From assembly GCA_902167985.1 (NCBI GenBank), contig CABHNZ010000008.1, positions 186,001 to 250,000 on the forward strand: 64,000 nt of DNA, read 5' to 3'. The DNA is from Shinella sp. UYSO24. Its GTDB lineage: Bacteria > Pseudomonadota > Alphaproteobacteria > Rhizobiales > Rhizobiaceae. Positions 41,041 to 50,729 of this stretch are shown here, one piece after another. Below the pieces are notes generated by a model that did not search any database, had not been told where the DNA came from, and saw only the letters and a program-made list of their open reading frames with translations. Both the position numbers and the translations under genes were made by a program. Position 1 is the stretch's first letter; each line of letters opens with the position of its first letter.

Positions 41041-41910
41041 TCAGGCTTCGCGCGGGTCAAGTGCATCGCGAAGGCCATCGCCGAGAAGATTGAAGCCGAT
41101 GACGACGAGGAAGATGGCGATCCCCGGCCACATCGCCATCCATGGCGCCTGGCTGAGAAAATTCTTGGCGACGTTCAGCATCGAACCCCAGGAAGGTGCC
41201 GGCGGCTGCTGGCCAAGGCCGAGGAAGGAAAGGCTCGCCTCGGCGATGATGGCGGTCGCGATCGTCAGCGTCGCCTGCACGATGATCGGCGCAAGAATAT
41301 TGGGAAGGATATACCGCCACATGATGCGGAAATGCCCAAGCCCGATCGAGCGGGCGCCCTCGACATAATCCTCCGTCTTGACGGCCAGAACCTGGCCGCG
41401 GGTCAGCCGCACGAAGACCGGCATGGCGGAGAGGCCGATCGCGACCATCGCATTGGTCAGGCTCGGCCCGAGAAAGGCGGCAAGCGCAATCGCCATGATC
41501 AGGAACGGCATGGCAAGCAGCGCCTCGGTGACGCGCGAGATCACCATATCCACCCAGCCGCCGAAATAACCGGCGGCAAGGCCGAAAGGCACGCCGATGA
41601 CGACGGAAATCGCCACGGAAATCACGCCGGCCATCAGCGAGGCCTGCGCCCCCCAGATCATCCGCGAGAGGATATCGCGCCCGAGATCGTCGGTGCCGAG
41701 CCAATGGGCGGCCGACGGCGCCTTGCGGATGGCCGACCAGCTTGTGGCAACCGGATCGGGAATGGGCAGAACCGGTGCGGCAATCGCAAGCAGGGTGAAG
41801 AAGGCGACGATGACGAGCCCGGCAACAGCGCTGCGCTTGCGTTTCATCTTTTTCCAGGCGCGGTTTTCCGAACGCCCGGTCGGCAGGGAAACGGTGTCTA
41901 TGGCGGTCAT
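41041..41910 (-). CDS. ABC peptide transporter permease, DppC/GsiD type
   Basis: A 289-residue BPD_transp_1 permease with an N-terminal OppC-like segment. It contains WLGTDDLGRDILSRMIWGAQASLMAG, the helix bundle ISVVIGVPFGLAAGYFGGWVDMVISR and the coupling-helix EAA loop YVEGARSIGLGHFRIMWRYILPNIL. The C-terminus reads [42 protein letters not shown]. Together with the next gene upstream it forms the membrane channel. The frame is intact. Confidence 0.9.
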   Translation of the reverse strand: MTAIDTVSLPTGRSENRAWKKMKRKRSAVAGLVIVAFFTLLAIAAPVLPIPDPVATSWSAIRKAPSAAHWLGTDDLGRDILSRMIWGAQASLMAGVISVAISVVIGVPFGLAAGYFGGWVDMVISRVTEALLAMPFLIMAIALAAFLGPSLTNAMVAIGLSAMPVFVRLTRGQVLAVKTEDYVEGARSIGLGHFRIMWRYILPNILAPIIVQATLTIATAIIAEASLSFLGLGQQPPAPSWGSMLNVAKNFLSQAPWMAMWPGIAIFLVVIGFNLLGDGLRDALDPREA

Positions 41911-41920
41911 GGCGCGGCCC

Positions 41921-42868
41921 TCACAATGTGGCTCTCAGGCGCGGATTGAGGAGGACGTAAAGCACATCGGCAATCAGGTTCATCAGGATGAAACCGACCG
42001 CCGTGCAGAGCACGACACCCTGGACGACCGCATAATCACGGTTGAAGACGGCATCGACGATCAGCTTGCCGAAGCCCGGAATGGTGAAGATCTGCTCGGT
42101 CAGCACGGCGCCGGCCAGAAGCTCGCCGAAAAGCAGCGCCGAGAGCGTGACGACCGGCAGAAGCGCATTGCGAAAGCTGTGCGACAGGACGACCGCCATC
42201 GGCGGCAGGCCCTTGGCCCGCGCCGTGCGGATATAATCGGCGCTCATCACCTCCACCATGGCCGATCTCGTGTGCCGCATCAGCGTCGCAGCCAACGCCG
42301 TCGACAGCACGAAGGCCGGCATGACCGTGGTTTGCAGCGAGCGCACGGGGTCGACGAAGATCGACTCGTAGCCCGAGGCCGGCAACCAGCCGAGCTGCAC
42401 CGAGACGAACAGGATCAGCATGATGCCGAGCCAGAAATGCGGAACCGACAGGCCGGTCAGCGCAATGAGATTGGTGATGTAGTCGACGACCGTATTCTTC
42501 CTGACCGCCGCCAGAATGCCGAGCGGAATGCCGATCAGCACGGAGAAGATCATCGCCATCACCGCAAGCTGGATCGTGACCGGCAGTTTCTGGCCGATCA
42601 GTTTCAGCACCGGCTCGTTGGTGCGGAGCGAAATGCCGAAATCGCCCGTCAGGATGCCGCCGAGCCAGTGCAGATATTGCAGGATGACGGGATCGTTGAG
42701 GTGATATTTGGCCCGCAGGAACGCAATCGTCGCCGGATCGCGCTCTTCACCGGCCATGGCGAGAATGGGATCGCCCGGCAGAAGCTTCTGCAGCGAAAAG
42801 ACGAAGATCGAGATGATGATCAGTGTCGGGATCGCGACCAGCAGTCGCTTTCCGATATAGACAGCCAT
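41921..42868 (-). CDS. ABC peptide transporter permease, DppB/GsiC type
   Basis: A 315-residue permease, intact: N-terminal MAVYIGKRLLVAIPTLIIISIFVFSLQKLLPGDP, EAA loop YIRTARAKGLPPMAVVLSHSFRNALLP, and C-terminal FTIPGFGKLIVDAVFNRDYAVVQGVVL. It ends ten bases before the DppC-type gene. The operon encodes no ATPase. Confidence 0.9.
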   Translation of the reverse strand: MAVYIGKRLLVAIPTLIIISIFVFSLQKLLPGDPILAMAGEERDPATIAFLRAKYHLNDPVILQYLHWLGGILTGDFGISLRTNEPVLKLIGQKLPVTIQLAVMAMIFSVLIGIPLGILAAVRKNTVVDYITNLIALTGLSVPHFWLGIMLILFVSVQLGWLPASGYESIFVDPVRSLQTTVMPAFVLSTALAATLMRHTRSAMVEVMSADYIRTARAKGLPPMAVVLSHSFRNALLPVVTLSALLFGELLAGAVLTEQIFTIPGFGKLIVDAVFNRDYAVVQGVVLCTAVGFILMNLIADVLYVLLNPRLRATL

Positions 42869-42967
42869 GGCGCCGGCCTCACGTTATCGAGCCGTTTTCC
42901 GGCCCGGTGACTTCGGAACGCCGCGCGGAAAAATTCCCCGCGCGGCCTTATGGGTGTGATCGGGAGT

Positions 42968-44479
42968 TTACGACTTGCTGACGCCGAGAAGGCGGATCAT
43001 GCCATCCGGCGACGGCGTGAAGCCCTTGACCTTCTTGGAAATCGCATAGGCATAAGGCTGGTGGCCGAGATAGATGATCGGCATGTCGTCGTTGAGGATC
43101 TTCATCGCGGCATCATATTTCTGCTTGCGCACCGCATCGTCCGGCGAGGTGCGCGCCTCGTTCAGAAGCTTGTCGACTTCCGGATTGCAGTATTTCACGT
43201 CGTTCAGGCCGCCCTTGCAGGTGACGAACTGGTGGATATTGCCGTCCGGATCGATACGGCCGGACCAGTCGGAACGGCTGAGCTGGTAATTGCCGCGGGT
43301 CTGCTCGTCGAGCAGCGTGGCGAATTCCGTCGATTTCAGCGTCACATTGAAGCCGGCCTCGGCAACCATCGACTGGATGACCTGCATCATCTGCGTCTGC
43401 GTCGTGTTGTTGGCGTGCTGGAGTTCGACGTCGAGATGATCGTAACCGGCCGCCTTCATCAGCTCCTTGGCCTTGGCGATATTGCGCTCCGGAACCGGAA
43501 TATCCTTGTCATACCACGGGCTCGACGGCGGGAATGGCTGGTTGCCGGCCTTCGCAGTGCCTTCGAAGACGATCTGGTTGATCGCCTCGCGGTCGATTGC
43601 CAGCGAGAAGGCCTGACGCAGGCGCTTGTCCTTGCCGAGCGGATTGTCCGCACGCGGACCATTGCCGACATTGACATACATGGCCATGTAGCCGGGGCCG
43701 ATGACGTCGGCATAGGTGAGGTTCGGATCCTTCTTGACCGAAGCGGCATCCGAAGCAGAAATGCGCTCGGCAATGTCGAGATCGCCGGCACGCAGGTTTG
43801 CAAGCTTCACCGTCGTATCGGGGATCGGCAGATAGACGACCTTGTCGAGCAGAACCTTGTCGGCATCCCAGTAATCCTTGAACTTCTCAAGCACGATACG
43901 ATCCTGCTGCACGCGCTCGACGAATTTGAACGGGCCGGCGCAGACCGGATGGCTGCCGAAATTGGCGCCGAGTTCCTTGGCGGCCTTGGGCGACACGATC
44001 ATCCCGGCGCGGTCGCTCAGCTGCGACAGAAGCGTGACGTCCGGCGATTTGAGGGTAAATTTGACCTCGTAGGGACCGCTTGCCTCGACCTTTTCGACCG
44101 AGGCGAGCTCGCTCTTGCGGCGAGATTCCGGCAGCGTCATGTTGCGCTGGATCGTGTAGACGACGGCATCCGCATTAAGCGGCGTCTCATCCTGGAACTT
44201 GACGCCCTCGCGGATCTTCATCGTCAGAACCTTGCCGCCTTCTGACCAGGCCCAGGAGGTTGCCAGCTGCGGCACGACCTTCATGTTCTGGTCGATATCG
44301 ACGAGCTTGTCGCACATCGCGGTATAGACGATACGGCCGACAAAGGTGCGCGACTGCGCCGGATCGAGCGTATCTGCATCATCATTCAGGCCAATGCGCA
44401 ATTCACTGGCGAGCGCCGGAAACGCAAAGAGCGAGCCGGCAAGCAAGGCAATAGTCAGTCTGGTCAATCGCTTCATCAT
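42968..44479 (-). CDS. ABC transporter solute-binding protein, DppA/OppA family
   Basis: A periplasmic SBP_bac_5 binding protein of about 503 residues. A signal peptide (LTRLTIALLAGSLFAFPALAS) precedes ELRIGLNDDADTLDPAQSRTFVGRIVYTAMCDKLVDI, with the family motifs REGVKFQDETPLNADAVVYTIQR and RQAFSLAIDREAIN. The start at 44479 follows AGAGG; the frame extends upstream over the GntR operator, so that longer version is unlikely. The position with gamma-glutamyltransferase suggests glutathione or gamma-glutamyl peptides as ligand, by analogy with GsiB. Confidence 0.9.
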   Translation of the reverse strand: MMKRLTRLTIALLAGSLFAFPALASELRIGLNDDADTLDPAQSRTFVGRIVYTAMCDKLVDIDQNMKVVPQLATSWAWSEGGKVLTMKIREGVKFQDETPLNADAVVYTIQRNMTLPESRRKSELASVEKVEASGPYEVKFTLKSPDVTLLSQLSDRAGMIVSPKAAKELGANFGSHPVCAGPFKFVERVQQDRIVLEKFKDYWDADKVLLDKVVYLPIPDTTVKLANLRAGDLDIAERISASDAASVKKDPNLTYADVIGPGYMAMYVNVGNGPRADNPLGKDKRLRQAFSLAIDREAINQIVFEGTAKAGNQPFPPSSPWYDKDIPVPERNIAKAKELMKAAGYDHLDVELQHANNTTQTQMMQVIQSMVAEAGFNVTLKSTEFATLLDEQTRGNYQLSRSDWSGRIDPDGNIHQFVTCKGGLNDVKYCNPEVDKLLNEARTSPDDAVRKQKYDAAMKILNDDMPIIYLGHQPYAYAISKKVKGFTPSPDGMIRLLGVSKS

Positions 44480-44532
44480 CAATCCTCTGGTCTGGTTTAA
44501 TGGCTGCACGTCTGTCCGGGTCGCCCTTTTCC

Positions 44533-44546
44533 ATTGGCGAACCAAT
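44533..44546 (-). promoter_or_regulatory. Candidate GntR operator before the solute-binding protein gene
   Basis: ATTGGCGAACCAAT, a near-palindrome TTGG-N4-CCAA. An almost identical copy (ATTGGCGTACCAAT) lies at the start of the gntR gene. It sits between the gntR stop and the binding-protein start, in the right place to control the transport operon. Confidence 0.65.
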
Positions 44547-44554
44547 TTCATTCC

Positions 44555-45307
44555 TCAGGAGGCCTCGCTCAATGTCGGTTCGTCTTCGGGCGGCATTTCG
44601 GCATCGGCGAAGGATGTGGCGCGGATCAGCCTCTCCTGAAGCATCAGAAGATGCTGGCGCATGGCTTCGCCGGCGCGCACCGGATCATGCGCCTCGATCG
44701 CCTCGATGATTTCCTGATGCTGGTCGCGCGAGACGATCATCGTATTGCCGGCACTGCGCGCCCGTTCACGGATCGCCTGCCATGCAGGGTCCTGACGGAC
44801 CTGATTGACGACGTCGAAAATCGAGAGAAACAGCTGGTTGCCGGCACTTTGCGCGATCTGCCGGTGCAAGGCGCCATCCCAGAGTTCGCGGGCATCCGCA
44901 TCATCGCTCTTGAGGATCCTCGTGGTCAGCTCGCGCATCCGTTCGATCTCGGCAGGCTTGGCACGCATCGCCGCGAGCTGCGCCAGCTGCGGCTCGATGC
45001 GCAGGCGCACTTCCATGATTTCCATGAAATCGGTGCCGGCGACGAGCTCGCCCAGATGCTCGCTCCACCGGCCGGGCCGCTCGCCGACAAAGGTGCCAGC
45101 GCCCTGCCGGCGCCAGATCAGCCCCTCGCCTTCGAGCACCTCAAGCGCCCGGCGAACGGCGCGGCGGCCGACATTCAGCGTCTCGGCCAGCTGGCGCTCC
45201 GTCGGCAGACGGCCATCCTGACCGAAGGCGCTCGCCTGCAGCAGCTCGCGCAGCCTGCCCAGCGCGTAGTTGGAATTATCCCGAGGCTCGGATTGCTCAT
45301 GCACCAT
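44555..45307 (-). CDS. GntR-family (FadR/FCD subfamily) regulator of the transport operon
   Basis: About 250 residues. The winged helix reads RLPTERQLAETLNVGRRAVRRALEVLEGEGLIWRRQGAGTFV; the all-helical FCD effector domain contains EIMEVRLRIEPQLAQLAAMRAKPAEIERM and HRQIAQSAGNQLFLSIFDVVN, followed by the metal/ligand histidine region QHQEIIEAIEAHDP. It is first in line with the transporter and gamma-glutamyltransferase genes. TTGG-N4-CCAA palindromes at its own start and before the next gene suggest autoregulation and operon control. Confidence 0.88.
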   Translation of the reverse strand: MVHEQSEPRDNSNYALGRLRELLQASAFGQDGRLPTERQLAETLNVGRRAVRRALEVLEGEGLIWRRQGAGTFVGERPGRWSEHLGELVAGTDFMEIMEVRLRIEPQLAQLAAMRAKPAEIERMRELTTRILKSDDADARELWDGALHRQIAQSAGNQLFLSIFDVVNQVRQDPAWQAIRERARSAGNTMIVSRDQHQEIIEAIEAHDPVRAGEAMRQHLLMLQERLIRATSFADAEMPPEDEPTLSEAS

Positions 45308-45329
45308 TGGCGTACCAATTTTCAATTGG
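45306..45329 (-). promoter_or_regulatory. Candidate GntR autoregulatory operator
   Basis: ATTGGCGTACCAAT (45306-45319) overlaps the gntR start codon, and CCAATT-TTC-AATTGG (45315-45329) shares its right half. The first matches the element at 44533-44546 in 13 of 14 positions. Confidence 0.65.
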
Positions 45330-45699
45330 TGCAGTGAATGGCAGTTGCCGGCCGAGGTCAAGTCATATTTTGAGCAGGAAATCTCACTGACTTATTTTTG
45401 TGCGAAGCGGCGTAACGGCAGGTACGGCCGAGGCCTGCGGTGCCACGATGACATCACCGATTGCGACATTGCCGAAGGGGGAGATGAAGACGAGGCTTTC
45501 GCTCGTTCAGGATGCCACTGAACTGCTGCGCCACTAAAGGAGGCCGCTACATTCTCGTGGAGAGGACCACATCGTTGAGCAGCCTTCGGGATCGGACCGA
45601 GTGCACTCAACGAAAGTGTGGTCAGAAAATTCGAGGCCGGAGCACGCCTGGCTCGGTCTCTTCACGTCAGTCGGGCGTCTTTCGGTATTGCCCGACCCG
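45330..45699. other. Intergenic region without a recognised gene
   Basis: About 370 bases between the gntR start and the end of the N-carbamoylase gene. A plus-strand ATG at 45448 opens a 29-codon frame (ends LVQDATELLRH) with no upstream ribosome site and no recognised family. It may be debris of an older gene. The gntR promoter must lie in the left part; a TTGACC word in the complement near 45360 is one candidate. Confidence 0.3.
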
Positions 45700-46626
45700 T
45701 CACACTTCGATCGACACGCCCGTCTGAGCCGTGATCCGACCGTAATGTTCGGTGCGGCGATGTGCGGCGAAGTTGAAGACGGTCTGCTTGCCGAAGGCGC
45801 ATTTGTCGAAATCGCATTCTGCCACGATCAGCTCGTCGCCTTCGCCGGCGGCACGCGCAATGACGAAGCCATCCGGATCGACGATGATCGAGCCCGCGAA
45901 CATGTGGTTGCCATCCTCCATGCCGCATTTGGCCACCGCGACCGCATAAGTCGCGTTCTGATAAGCGCCGGCGCAGACGGAAAGTTCGTGATGATAGACG
46001 CGCTTTTCGATGCCCTCGTCCTTGGAGAGGTTATTCTGCGACGGGGTGTTGTAGCCGATCGTCACCAGCTCGACCCCCTGCAGGCCAAGCACGCGCCAGG
46101 TCTCGGGCCAGCGGCGGTCGTTGCAGATCGCCATGCCCATCAGCGCACCCTGATTGCGCACGACGTTGAAACCGGTATCGCCGGCAAGAAAATAGCGCTT
46201 TTCGAGATGCTGGTGGCTGCGCTCGGGCTCGAATTCCGCATGACCCGGCAGATGGGTCTTGCGGTATTTCGAGACGATCTCGCCCTCGGGCGATACGAGG
46301 ATGGAGGTGTTGTAGTGCAGCCCTTCAGGCGTCAGTTCGCAATAGCCGAAGGTGAAGCCCATCCGGTACTCCTTCGCCATGTCGAAAAGCGGCTGGGTGG
46401 CAGCGTTCGGCATTTCCGTTTCGAACCAGTGGTCGAACTCGGCCCTGTCCTCGACGTAGAAGCGCGGGAAGAACGTGGTCAGCGTCATCTCGGGATAGAC
46501 GAGGAATTCCACGCCCTTGCGGTGCGCCTCTTCCATCAGCGCCATCATTCGGGCAACGACAGCCTCGCGACTTTCCGCCTTCTGGATGCCGCCGATCTGG
46601 GCGCCTCCGACGATCATCTTTTTCAT
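45700..46626 (-). CDS. hyuC: N-carbamoyl-D-amino-acid hydrolase (nitrilase superfamily)
   Basis: A 308-residue nitrilase-fold amidase similar along its length to the Agrobacterium D-carbamoylase: TLTTFFPRFYVEDRAEFDHWFETEMP, YRKTHLPGHAEFEPER, QHLEKRYFLAGDTGF and ICNDRRWPETWRVLGLQG. The catalytic triad is visible as Glu in VYPEM, Lys in KYRKTHLPG and Cys in AICNDRRW. It hydrolyses N-carbamoyl-D-amino acids to D-amino acid, CO2 and ammonia. It is last in an operon with an amidohydrolase and a peptide-type importer, suggesting use of hydantoin-like or N-carbamoyl compounds. Confidence 0.9.
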   Translation of the reverse strand: MKKMIVGGAQIGGIQKAESREAVVARMMALMEEAHRKGVEFLVYPEMTLTTFFPRFYVEDRAEFDHWFETEMPNAATQPLFDMAKEYRMGFTFGYCELTPEGLHYNTSILVSPEGEIVSKYRKTHLPGHAEFEPERSHQHLEKRYFLAGDTGFNVVRNQGALMGMAICNDRRWPETWRVLGLQGVELVTIGYNTPSQNNLSKDEGIEKRVYHHELSVCAGAYQNATYAVAVAKCGMEDGNHMFAGSIIVDPDGFVIARAAGEGDELIVAECDFDKCAFGKQTVFNFAAHRRTEHYGRITAQTGVSIEV

Positions 46627-46650
46627 CTATGCAGCCTTTCGGAGATAAGA

Positions 46651-48057
46651 TCAGGCATTGGCCTGAACGGGACGGAATTGAAATGGGGCGACCGGCACAT
46701 GGGCAAGCCCGAGTGCCGAAAGACGGCCGGCGGCCTCGGCCGGAGCAAGGATGGTGGCACCCTGACCGACCACACGACCGTCACGAAGGATCGGCGCGCC
46801 ACCGCCGAAACTATGGACGGCTCTGCGACGAACAAGATCGATCACCGTGATATCGGCGTCAGCGCCGGGGCCGAGATGCCCCTTGCGGTCGGCAAGGCCC
46901 ATCATTCGCGCCGGCTCGGTCGAGGTCTTGCGAACGAAATCGGCAAGGCTGAACGCATCCAGCTCGACGAGCGCCAGCCCGCGTTCCAGGAGGTCGTTGC
47001 GCGGCACGCCGCCGCCATCGGTCGCAAGCGCGTCGATGGCGAAGCTGCCATTGGTCCGGCGCATGACCGCAAGGTTGATGCGCGCCTCGGGCGGGTTGAG
47101 GAAAAAGCTGCAGCCGATATCGCTGTCGGCGGCCTTCCATGCGGCCAGCGCCTGCTCGCCGACGGCAAGGTGGTTTTCGCCATCGGCCAGCATGTGGACA
47201 TGCGCCCACCCGGCAAGGATCGCCTCGGCCATGCCCGCCGAAGTCGCATCGAAGCCGCCGCGCTTGAGGTTGCGCTGCGTCGCGACGCTATCGGGGATGC
47301 CGTTGGAGCAGCGCGCCGAATTGCCGTTGAACGGTGCGAGATAGCTTTCCGACCAGATATGCGGATGCGCCTCCAGCAGCGCGCAGGCCTCCTGGGTTTC
47401 GGCGAGAATATGCTCGTGGGTACCGCGCACATAGGCATTCACATGCGGCAGATGCAGCGGGTTGCCATCCGCCAGCGCGCAGGCCTCGCGCATTCCGCGC
47501 ATGTCCTGCGGCGTCTCGATCGTGCCGGCGTGAAAGGCGACATGCGCACCCTCCCGGGCACAAAGCGCGATGGCGCGGGCGGTTGCCTCCGGCGTCAGCG
47601 GGAAATGCCCGCCAAGCACCTTGAGCCCGACAGCGCCGGAGCGGCGCGCACGCGCAAGATGATCGGCGAGTTCCGCATTGCCGGGATCGATCGTGTCGAC
47701 CGTATGGCCCGGACGGATATAGTCGATACAGGCGAGCGTCAGGCCTGTGCCATGGCTTGCGGCGAGTTCCATCACGCTGTCCACCGGACCGGCCATGTCC
47801 AGCGCGGTGGTCACGCCGCGCGCGCAAGCATCCGGTGCCGGCCGGGCCGCCGAGCCAGCTCGACAGATGCACATGGCTGTCGATCAGGCCGGGCAGGACA
47901 TGCAGCCCTTCAAGGTCGATCTCTTCGCGCGCCTTCAGCGTCAGCCCGGCGCTATCTCGGCGATACGGCCGCCGGCAATGGCGATATCCGCCACCCCGTC
48001 GCGCCCCGAAACCGGATCCACGACATGACCGTTCCTGAGGATCAGTTCGAATTCCAT
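46651..48057 (-). CDS. Amidohydrolase superfamily enzyme, hydantoinase/dihydroorotase/D-aminoacylase-like (two frame breaks)
   Basis: A metal-dependent TIM-barrel hydrolase of about 468 residues. It begins MEFELILRNGHVVDPVSGRDGVADIAIAGGRI, and the metal site HVHLSSW is near residue 60. VGLKVLGGHFPLTPEA supplies a lysine that could be carbamylated. Further metal histidines are in AHVAFHAGTIET and HLPHVNAY, and the C-terminus carries LGPGADADITVIDL. Breaks near 47960 and 47845 interrupt the N-terminal part; one base at each restores ILPGLID-type and DACARGVTTALDMAG sequence. The substrate is unsettled: hydantoin, an N-acyl-D-amino acid, or a related cyclic amide. The neighbouring D-carbamoylase favours a hydantoin-type ring. 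Confidence 0.78.
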
Positions 48058-48060
48058 CGC

Positions 48061-49866
48061 TTAGTTCTCCATCATTACGAGATGGCCGGGCGAGACCTCG
48101 CGGTACTGCCGCTTGGGCGGAAGGTAATCGGCCGGGCGCACGGCCGAGGGGATCTCGCCCGTCGCAGCGGCGCGGCGGGCGCCACGCAGCGTCGGATCGG
48201 GCTGCGGCACGGCGGCGATCAGCCTCTGGGTATAGGGATGCTGCGGCGTGTCGAAGACGGCGCCGCGAGGGCCGATCTCGACGATTTCCCCGAGATACAT
48301 GACGGCGACCCGATGGCTCATCCGCTCGACGACCGCCATATCATGGCTGATGAAGAGATAGGCGACGCCCAGCCTCTCCTGCAGATCGAGCATCAGGTTG
48401 GAGACCTGCGCCTTGACCGAGGCATCAAGCGCCGAGACCGCTTCATCGGCAATGATCACCTTGGGTTCGAGCGAGAGCGCGCGCGCGATGGAGATGCGCT
48501 GACGCTGGCCGCCGGAAAACTCGTGCGGGTAACGCCGCGCCACGGCGGGATCAAGCCCGACCTTGGACAGAAGATCCCCGACCCTGTCCTTGACCTCGCG
48601 GCGGCCGGCAAGGCCGTGCACGAGAAGCGGCTCGGCAATCGCATCGCCGACGGTGAGCCGCGGATTGAGGCTGGCAAAGGGATCCTGAAAGATCATCTGT
48701 ACCCGGCGGATGCTGTCGCGATTGCGCGCAGCCGAGGTGGAAAGCACGTCATCACCCTCGACATAGACATTGCCGGAAGTGGTCGGTGTCAAACGCATGA
48801 TCGAGCGCCCGGTGGTCGACTTGCCGCAGCCGCTTTCACCGACGATGGACAGCGTCTCGCCGGGGAATAGCTGAAAGCTTACATCCTCCACCGCATGCAC
48901 ACGGCGGGTGACGCCGCGCAGCCCGTCGCGCAGATCAAAGCGGGTGGTCAGGTTGCAGACATCGAGCACCGCACGCTTCTGGCGGACGGTATCGACGACC
49001 GGCGCCGGGTTGGAAGCCGCTCCGGTGATCGGATCGAGCATGGCGAAGCGGCGAGGCAGGGCGGAACCGCGCAATTCGCCGAGCTTCGGGATCGCCGAAA
49101 GAAGCGCACGGGTGTAGACATGCGAAGGTGCGGCAAACAGAGCGGCCGTCTGCTCGGTTTCCACCACGTCGCCACGAAACATCACCACGGTACGGTCGGC
49201 GACTTCCGCGACGACGCCCATGTCGTGGGTGATGAACAAGACGGCCATGTTCTCTTCGGCCTGCAACTCGCGAATGATCTCGAGGATCTGCGCCTGGATT
49301 GTCACATCCAGCGCGGTTGTCGGCTCGTCGGCAATCAGGAGTTTCGGCTTGCAGGCCAATGCCATGGCGATCATGACCCGCTGCCGCATGCCGCCGGACA
49401 ATTTGTGCGGATATTCCGAAAGTCTGGTGGCCGCCGACGGGATACGCACCCGCTCAAGCATGCGCACGGCCTCGATCGCCGCCTCGGTGCGGCTCATGCC
49501 GCGATGGCGCGTCAGCACCTCGCAGAGCTGTTCGCCAATCGTCAGGACCGGATTGAGCGAGGTCATCGGCTCCTGAAAGATCATGCCGATCTCATTGCCG
49601 CGGATCGCCGAAAGACGCTTGGGGGAGAGCCCGAGCAGCTCCTGCCCGGCAAGCTTGATCGAGCCTTCGAGGCGGGTGCGGCCTGCCTGATGCAGCTGCA
49701 GGATCGAGAGCGCCGTGACGCTCTTGCCGGATCCGGACTCACCGACGATCGCGACCGTCTCGCCGGGGTGGATGTCGAAGGAGACATTCCGCACCGTGGG
49801 GATCCAATGGCCTCGATTTCGAAAGGAAACGGTCAGATTCTCGACCGAAAGCGCGGGAGAATTCAT
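48061..49866 (-). CDS. Fused double ATPase of a peptide ABC transporter (DppDF/GsiA type)
   Basis: A 601-residue protein with two complete ABC domains. Domain one has Walker [12 protein letters not shown], signature [15 protein letters not shown] and Walker [13 protein letters not shown]. Domain two has [29 protein letters not shown] and [12 protein letters not shown]. Each is followed by an oligopeptide C-terminal extension ([14 protein letters not shown] and [13 protein letters not shown]). It overlaps the permease gene by ATGA. It energises this operon's permeases. As the GntR/ggt operon 5 kb away has no ATPase, it might serve both transporters. Confidence 0.93.
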   Translation of the reverse strand: MNSPALSVENLTVSFRNRGHWIPTVRNVSFDIHPGETVAIVGESGSGKSVTALSILQLHQAGRTRLEGSIKLAGQELLGLSPKRLSAIRGNEIGMIFQEPMTSLNPVLTIGEQLCEVLTRHRGMSRTEAAIEAVRMLERVRIPSAATRLSEYPHKLSGGMRQRVMIAMALACKPKLLIADEPTTALDVTIQAQILEIIRELQAEENMAVLFITHDMGVVAEVADRTVVMFRGDVVETEQTAALFAAPSHVYTRALLSAIPKLGELRGSALPRRFAMLDPITGAASNPAPVVDTVRQKRAVLDVCNLTTRFDLRDGLRGVTRRVHAVEDVSFQLFPGETLSIVGESGCGKSTTGRSIMRLTPTTSGNVYVEGDDVLSTSAARNRDSIRRVQMIFQDPFASLNPRLTVGDAIAEPLLVHGLAGRREVKDRVGDLLSKVGLDPAVARRYPHEFSGGQRQRISIARALSLEPKVIIADEAVSALDASVKAQVSNLMLDLQERLGVAYLFISHDMAVVERMSHRVAVMYLGEIVEIGPRGAVFDTPQHPYTQRLIAAVPQPDPTLRGARRAAATGEIPSAVRPADYLPPKRQYREVSPGHLVMMEN

Positions 49867-50729
49867 CAGAGATCCTTTGCCAGCCGCGGGTCCACCAGGT
49901 CACGAAGCCCGTCGCCCAGCAATTGCAGGGAGAGCACGGCGAAGACCACGGAGAGACCGGGGAAATACATGAGCCAGGGGGCGGAATTGACGAACTCTCG
50001 GCCCGTCGACAGCATGGTGCCCCAGGTCGGCGTATCGGAAGACGCGCCGATGCCGAGGAAGGACAGGCTTGCCTCTGCCAGCATGGCCGACGCGAAAATG
50101 AAGGTCGACTGCACGAGGATCGGCGAGGCGAGGTTGACGAGCACATGGCGCGCAAGAATGCGCCATGTCGGGATGCCCATGGATTTGGCCGCCTCGATGA
50201 AGGGCAATTCGCGTAGAACAAGCGTGGTACCGCGCACGACGCGCGCCAGCCGCGGTGTGTAGGTGACGCCAAGCGCCAGCACGACATTGACCAGCGACGA
50301 TCCAAGCGCCGCGACCAGCGCGATTGCCAGAAGGATATCCGGAAATGCCATCATCGCATCGAGGAGACGCGAGATCACCGCATCCAGCCTGCGGAAGAAG
50401 CCGGCAAGCACGCCGAGCGTAATTCCCGCAACGCAGGCAAAGACAACGACCATGGCCGATACCGAGAGCGAGACCCGGCCGGCATAGATGCAGCGCGAAA
50501 GCTCGTCGCGCCCGAATTCGTCCGTGCCGAAAGGATGCGCAAGGCTCGGCGCCTGAAAGCGGGCCATGATCGCCAGCTTGTTCGGCGGATAGGGCGCAAG
50601 CCACGGCGCGAAGATCGCGGCGAGCGTGATGATGGCCAGAACCACCGTACCGATGAGGACGGCGCGGTTGCGAAACAGGCGGCGCAGGCTGTCGCCGCGG
50701 CGCGGGGAAAGATCGATGGCCACGCTCAC
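49866..50729 (-). CDS. ABC peptide transporter permease, DppC type (second operon)
   Basis: A 287-residue permease, intact, with [64 protein letters not shown], the EAA loop [27 protein letters not shown] and [42 protein letters not shown]. It overlaps both neighbours, so the operon is tightly coupled. Confidence 0.9.
   Translation of the reverse strand: MSVAIDLSPRRGDSLRRLFRNRAVLIGTVVLAIITLAAIFAPWLAPYPPNKLAIMARFQAPSLAHPFGTDEFGRDELSRCIYAGRVSLSVSAMVVVFACVAGITLGVLAGFFRRLDAVISRLLDAMMAFPDILLAIALVAALGSSLVNVVLALGVTYTPRLARVVRGTTLVLRELPFIEAAKSMGIPTWRILARHVLVNLASPILVQSTFIFASAMLAEASLSFLGIGASSDTPTWGTMLSTGREFVNSAPWLMYFPGLSVVFAVLSLQLLGDGLRDLVDPRLAKDL

Noticed and set aside
45601-48870. Plus-strand ORF of 1089 codons
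   Set aside because: It is antisense to the carbamoylase, amidohydrolase and ATPase genes and shows Arg/Gly/Asp-rich shadow composition with no domain.
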